From positions 1 to 24,554 of the forward strand of contig JAYMTA010000756.1 of NCBI GenBank assembly GCA_036897625.1: a stretch of 24,554 nucleotides of DNA. Direction: 5' to 3'. Below the pieces are notes generated by a model. The model had not been told where the DNA came from and ran no database searches. It was given only the letters and a program-made list of their open reading frames with translations. Positions 23,853 through 24,554 of this stretch are shown piece by piece (position 1 is the stretch's first letter; each line of letters opens with the position of its first letter). The stretch is from Pelargonium cotyledonis (Eukaryota > Streptophyta > Magnoliopsida > Geraniales > Geraniaceae). The translations under genes and the position numbers were made by a program.

Positions 23853-24459
23853 ACGTGTTGACTCTGTAACGGGCAGTTGTTTTTGCTTATGCATTGGACG
23901 GTTCAAGAACCGGTTCAAGAACCGAAAGATTCCCAACAGTCGGTTTTGTCCGTGCGTACTGAAACTGTCGTAACATAGTTTGAATCGAGAATAGTCATTT
24001 TCCGATGGAAATGGATTGATGTTACTATGTAAATTACTATGTTTCAATAGATGGGTTTTGTAGGAAAATGTAATTTTGTTGGTTCTCTACTACATTTTCT
24101 TAAATTTATGTTGGATTCAGATTAATGTTCTATTTGGCTATTTGTACATGTTTCACATCATATGAATCCCAGTCTTCCATGTTGAGATTTTTACTTCAAT
24201 GCATTGCTTCTTTAGAAGGTCATCAGTAGAATAACTATTAGGTCGTTGATTTAATTCATACGCAGTGACTTGTCTATAAGCACGGATGGTTTCAAGATTT
24301 CTACTCGCTGAAGATTAATTTCACCCCGTCCAAAATTCAAGTATTAATAGAAATTGACGGGTGCAATGACGAGAGTTTCGAAACTAGTGGGGGCAATATC
24401 TAAATTTTCACAATGTTATGGAAACAAATGCAAAATATAACGCTATAGTCACAAGCGGT
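23853..24459. other. 3' region downstream of the ROP gene
   Basis: The first 250-300 bp are probably the ROP 3' UTR (ggttcaagaaccggttcaagaaccg at 23900-23924 is a short tandem palindromic repeat). The minus-strand open frame at 23643-24047 overlaps the last ROP exon and shows no family signature. No other gene seen. Confidence 0.45.
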
Positions 24460-24554
24460 TGAGAGGGCATGGCTAGGACTTGCATTGATGAGGTGCATGC
24501 ATGTCCTAGCCACGGGCATGGCTGAGAGGGCATGACTAGGACTCACGTTGATGA
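24460..24554. repeat. Imperfect 32-bp direct repeat with inverted core, cut by the window end
   Basis: Bases 24460-24491 (tgagagggcatggctaggac...gatga) recur at 24523-24554 with a few changes, a period of 63. Between them, catgtcctagccac (24499-24512) is the inverse of the catggctaggac core, so the block can fold. It may continue beyond the window. Confidence 0.75.

Overview
The window is nuclear DNA from a flowering plant, almost certainly a eudicot. Evidence: genes with short GT-AG introns in AT-rich spacers, plant-specific families (ROP GTPase, NPF1-type transporter, DUF295/KIB F-box proteins, type II peroxiredoxin B, AOP-like dioxygenase), plant TATA boxes and AAACCCTAG telo-boxes, and plant transposon ends. 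I could not fix the species from the sequence. No prokaryotic, CRISPR or phage-type system is present, and I found no convincing undescribed multi-gene system. The unusual signals are gene decay, local duplication and transposon insertion.

Layout, left to right. (1) 1-80 is one end of a CACTA transposon. It is followed by the last two visible exons (314-632, 1122-1388) of an AOP-like 2-oxoglutarate dioxygenase that has lost its distal iron-binding histidine. (2) 1.9-9.75 kb is a tandem array of F-box/DUF295 genes with a repeat unit of about 2.35 kb. It holds pseudogene 1 (1979-3532), intact gene 2 (4341-5838), intact gene 3 (6760-7979), a 3'-end relic of a further copy (8879-9165) and a decayed fragment (9241-9740). 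The spacers are duplicated with the genes, and one carries a SINE with perfect 16-bp target-site duplications. (3) 10.79-16.65 kb is a tandem pair of NPF1-type (NRT1/PTR) transporters with identical exon-phase architecture. The first is intact (613 aa); the second carries one in-frame TAG at 16133. (4) 17.79-19.66 kb is an intact cytosolic type II peroxiredoxin (162 aa, both cysteines present). (5) 21.0-23.85 kb is an intact eight-exon type II ROP/RAC GTPase (211 aa). Its introns hold several independent tandem duplications, one of which copies the end of exon 1 together with its splice donor. (6) The right end is the ROP 3' region and a short repeat.

The genes do not form a pathway. They are separate single genes plus two family clusters: F-box proteins that probably act in SCF ubiquitin ligases, and membrane transporters. 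The main story is local birth and death: five F-box copies of which two are intact, and two transporters of which one is broken. Exon boundaries were placed by eye from splice signals, reading-frame continuity and family knowledge; no alignment or transcript data were available.
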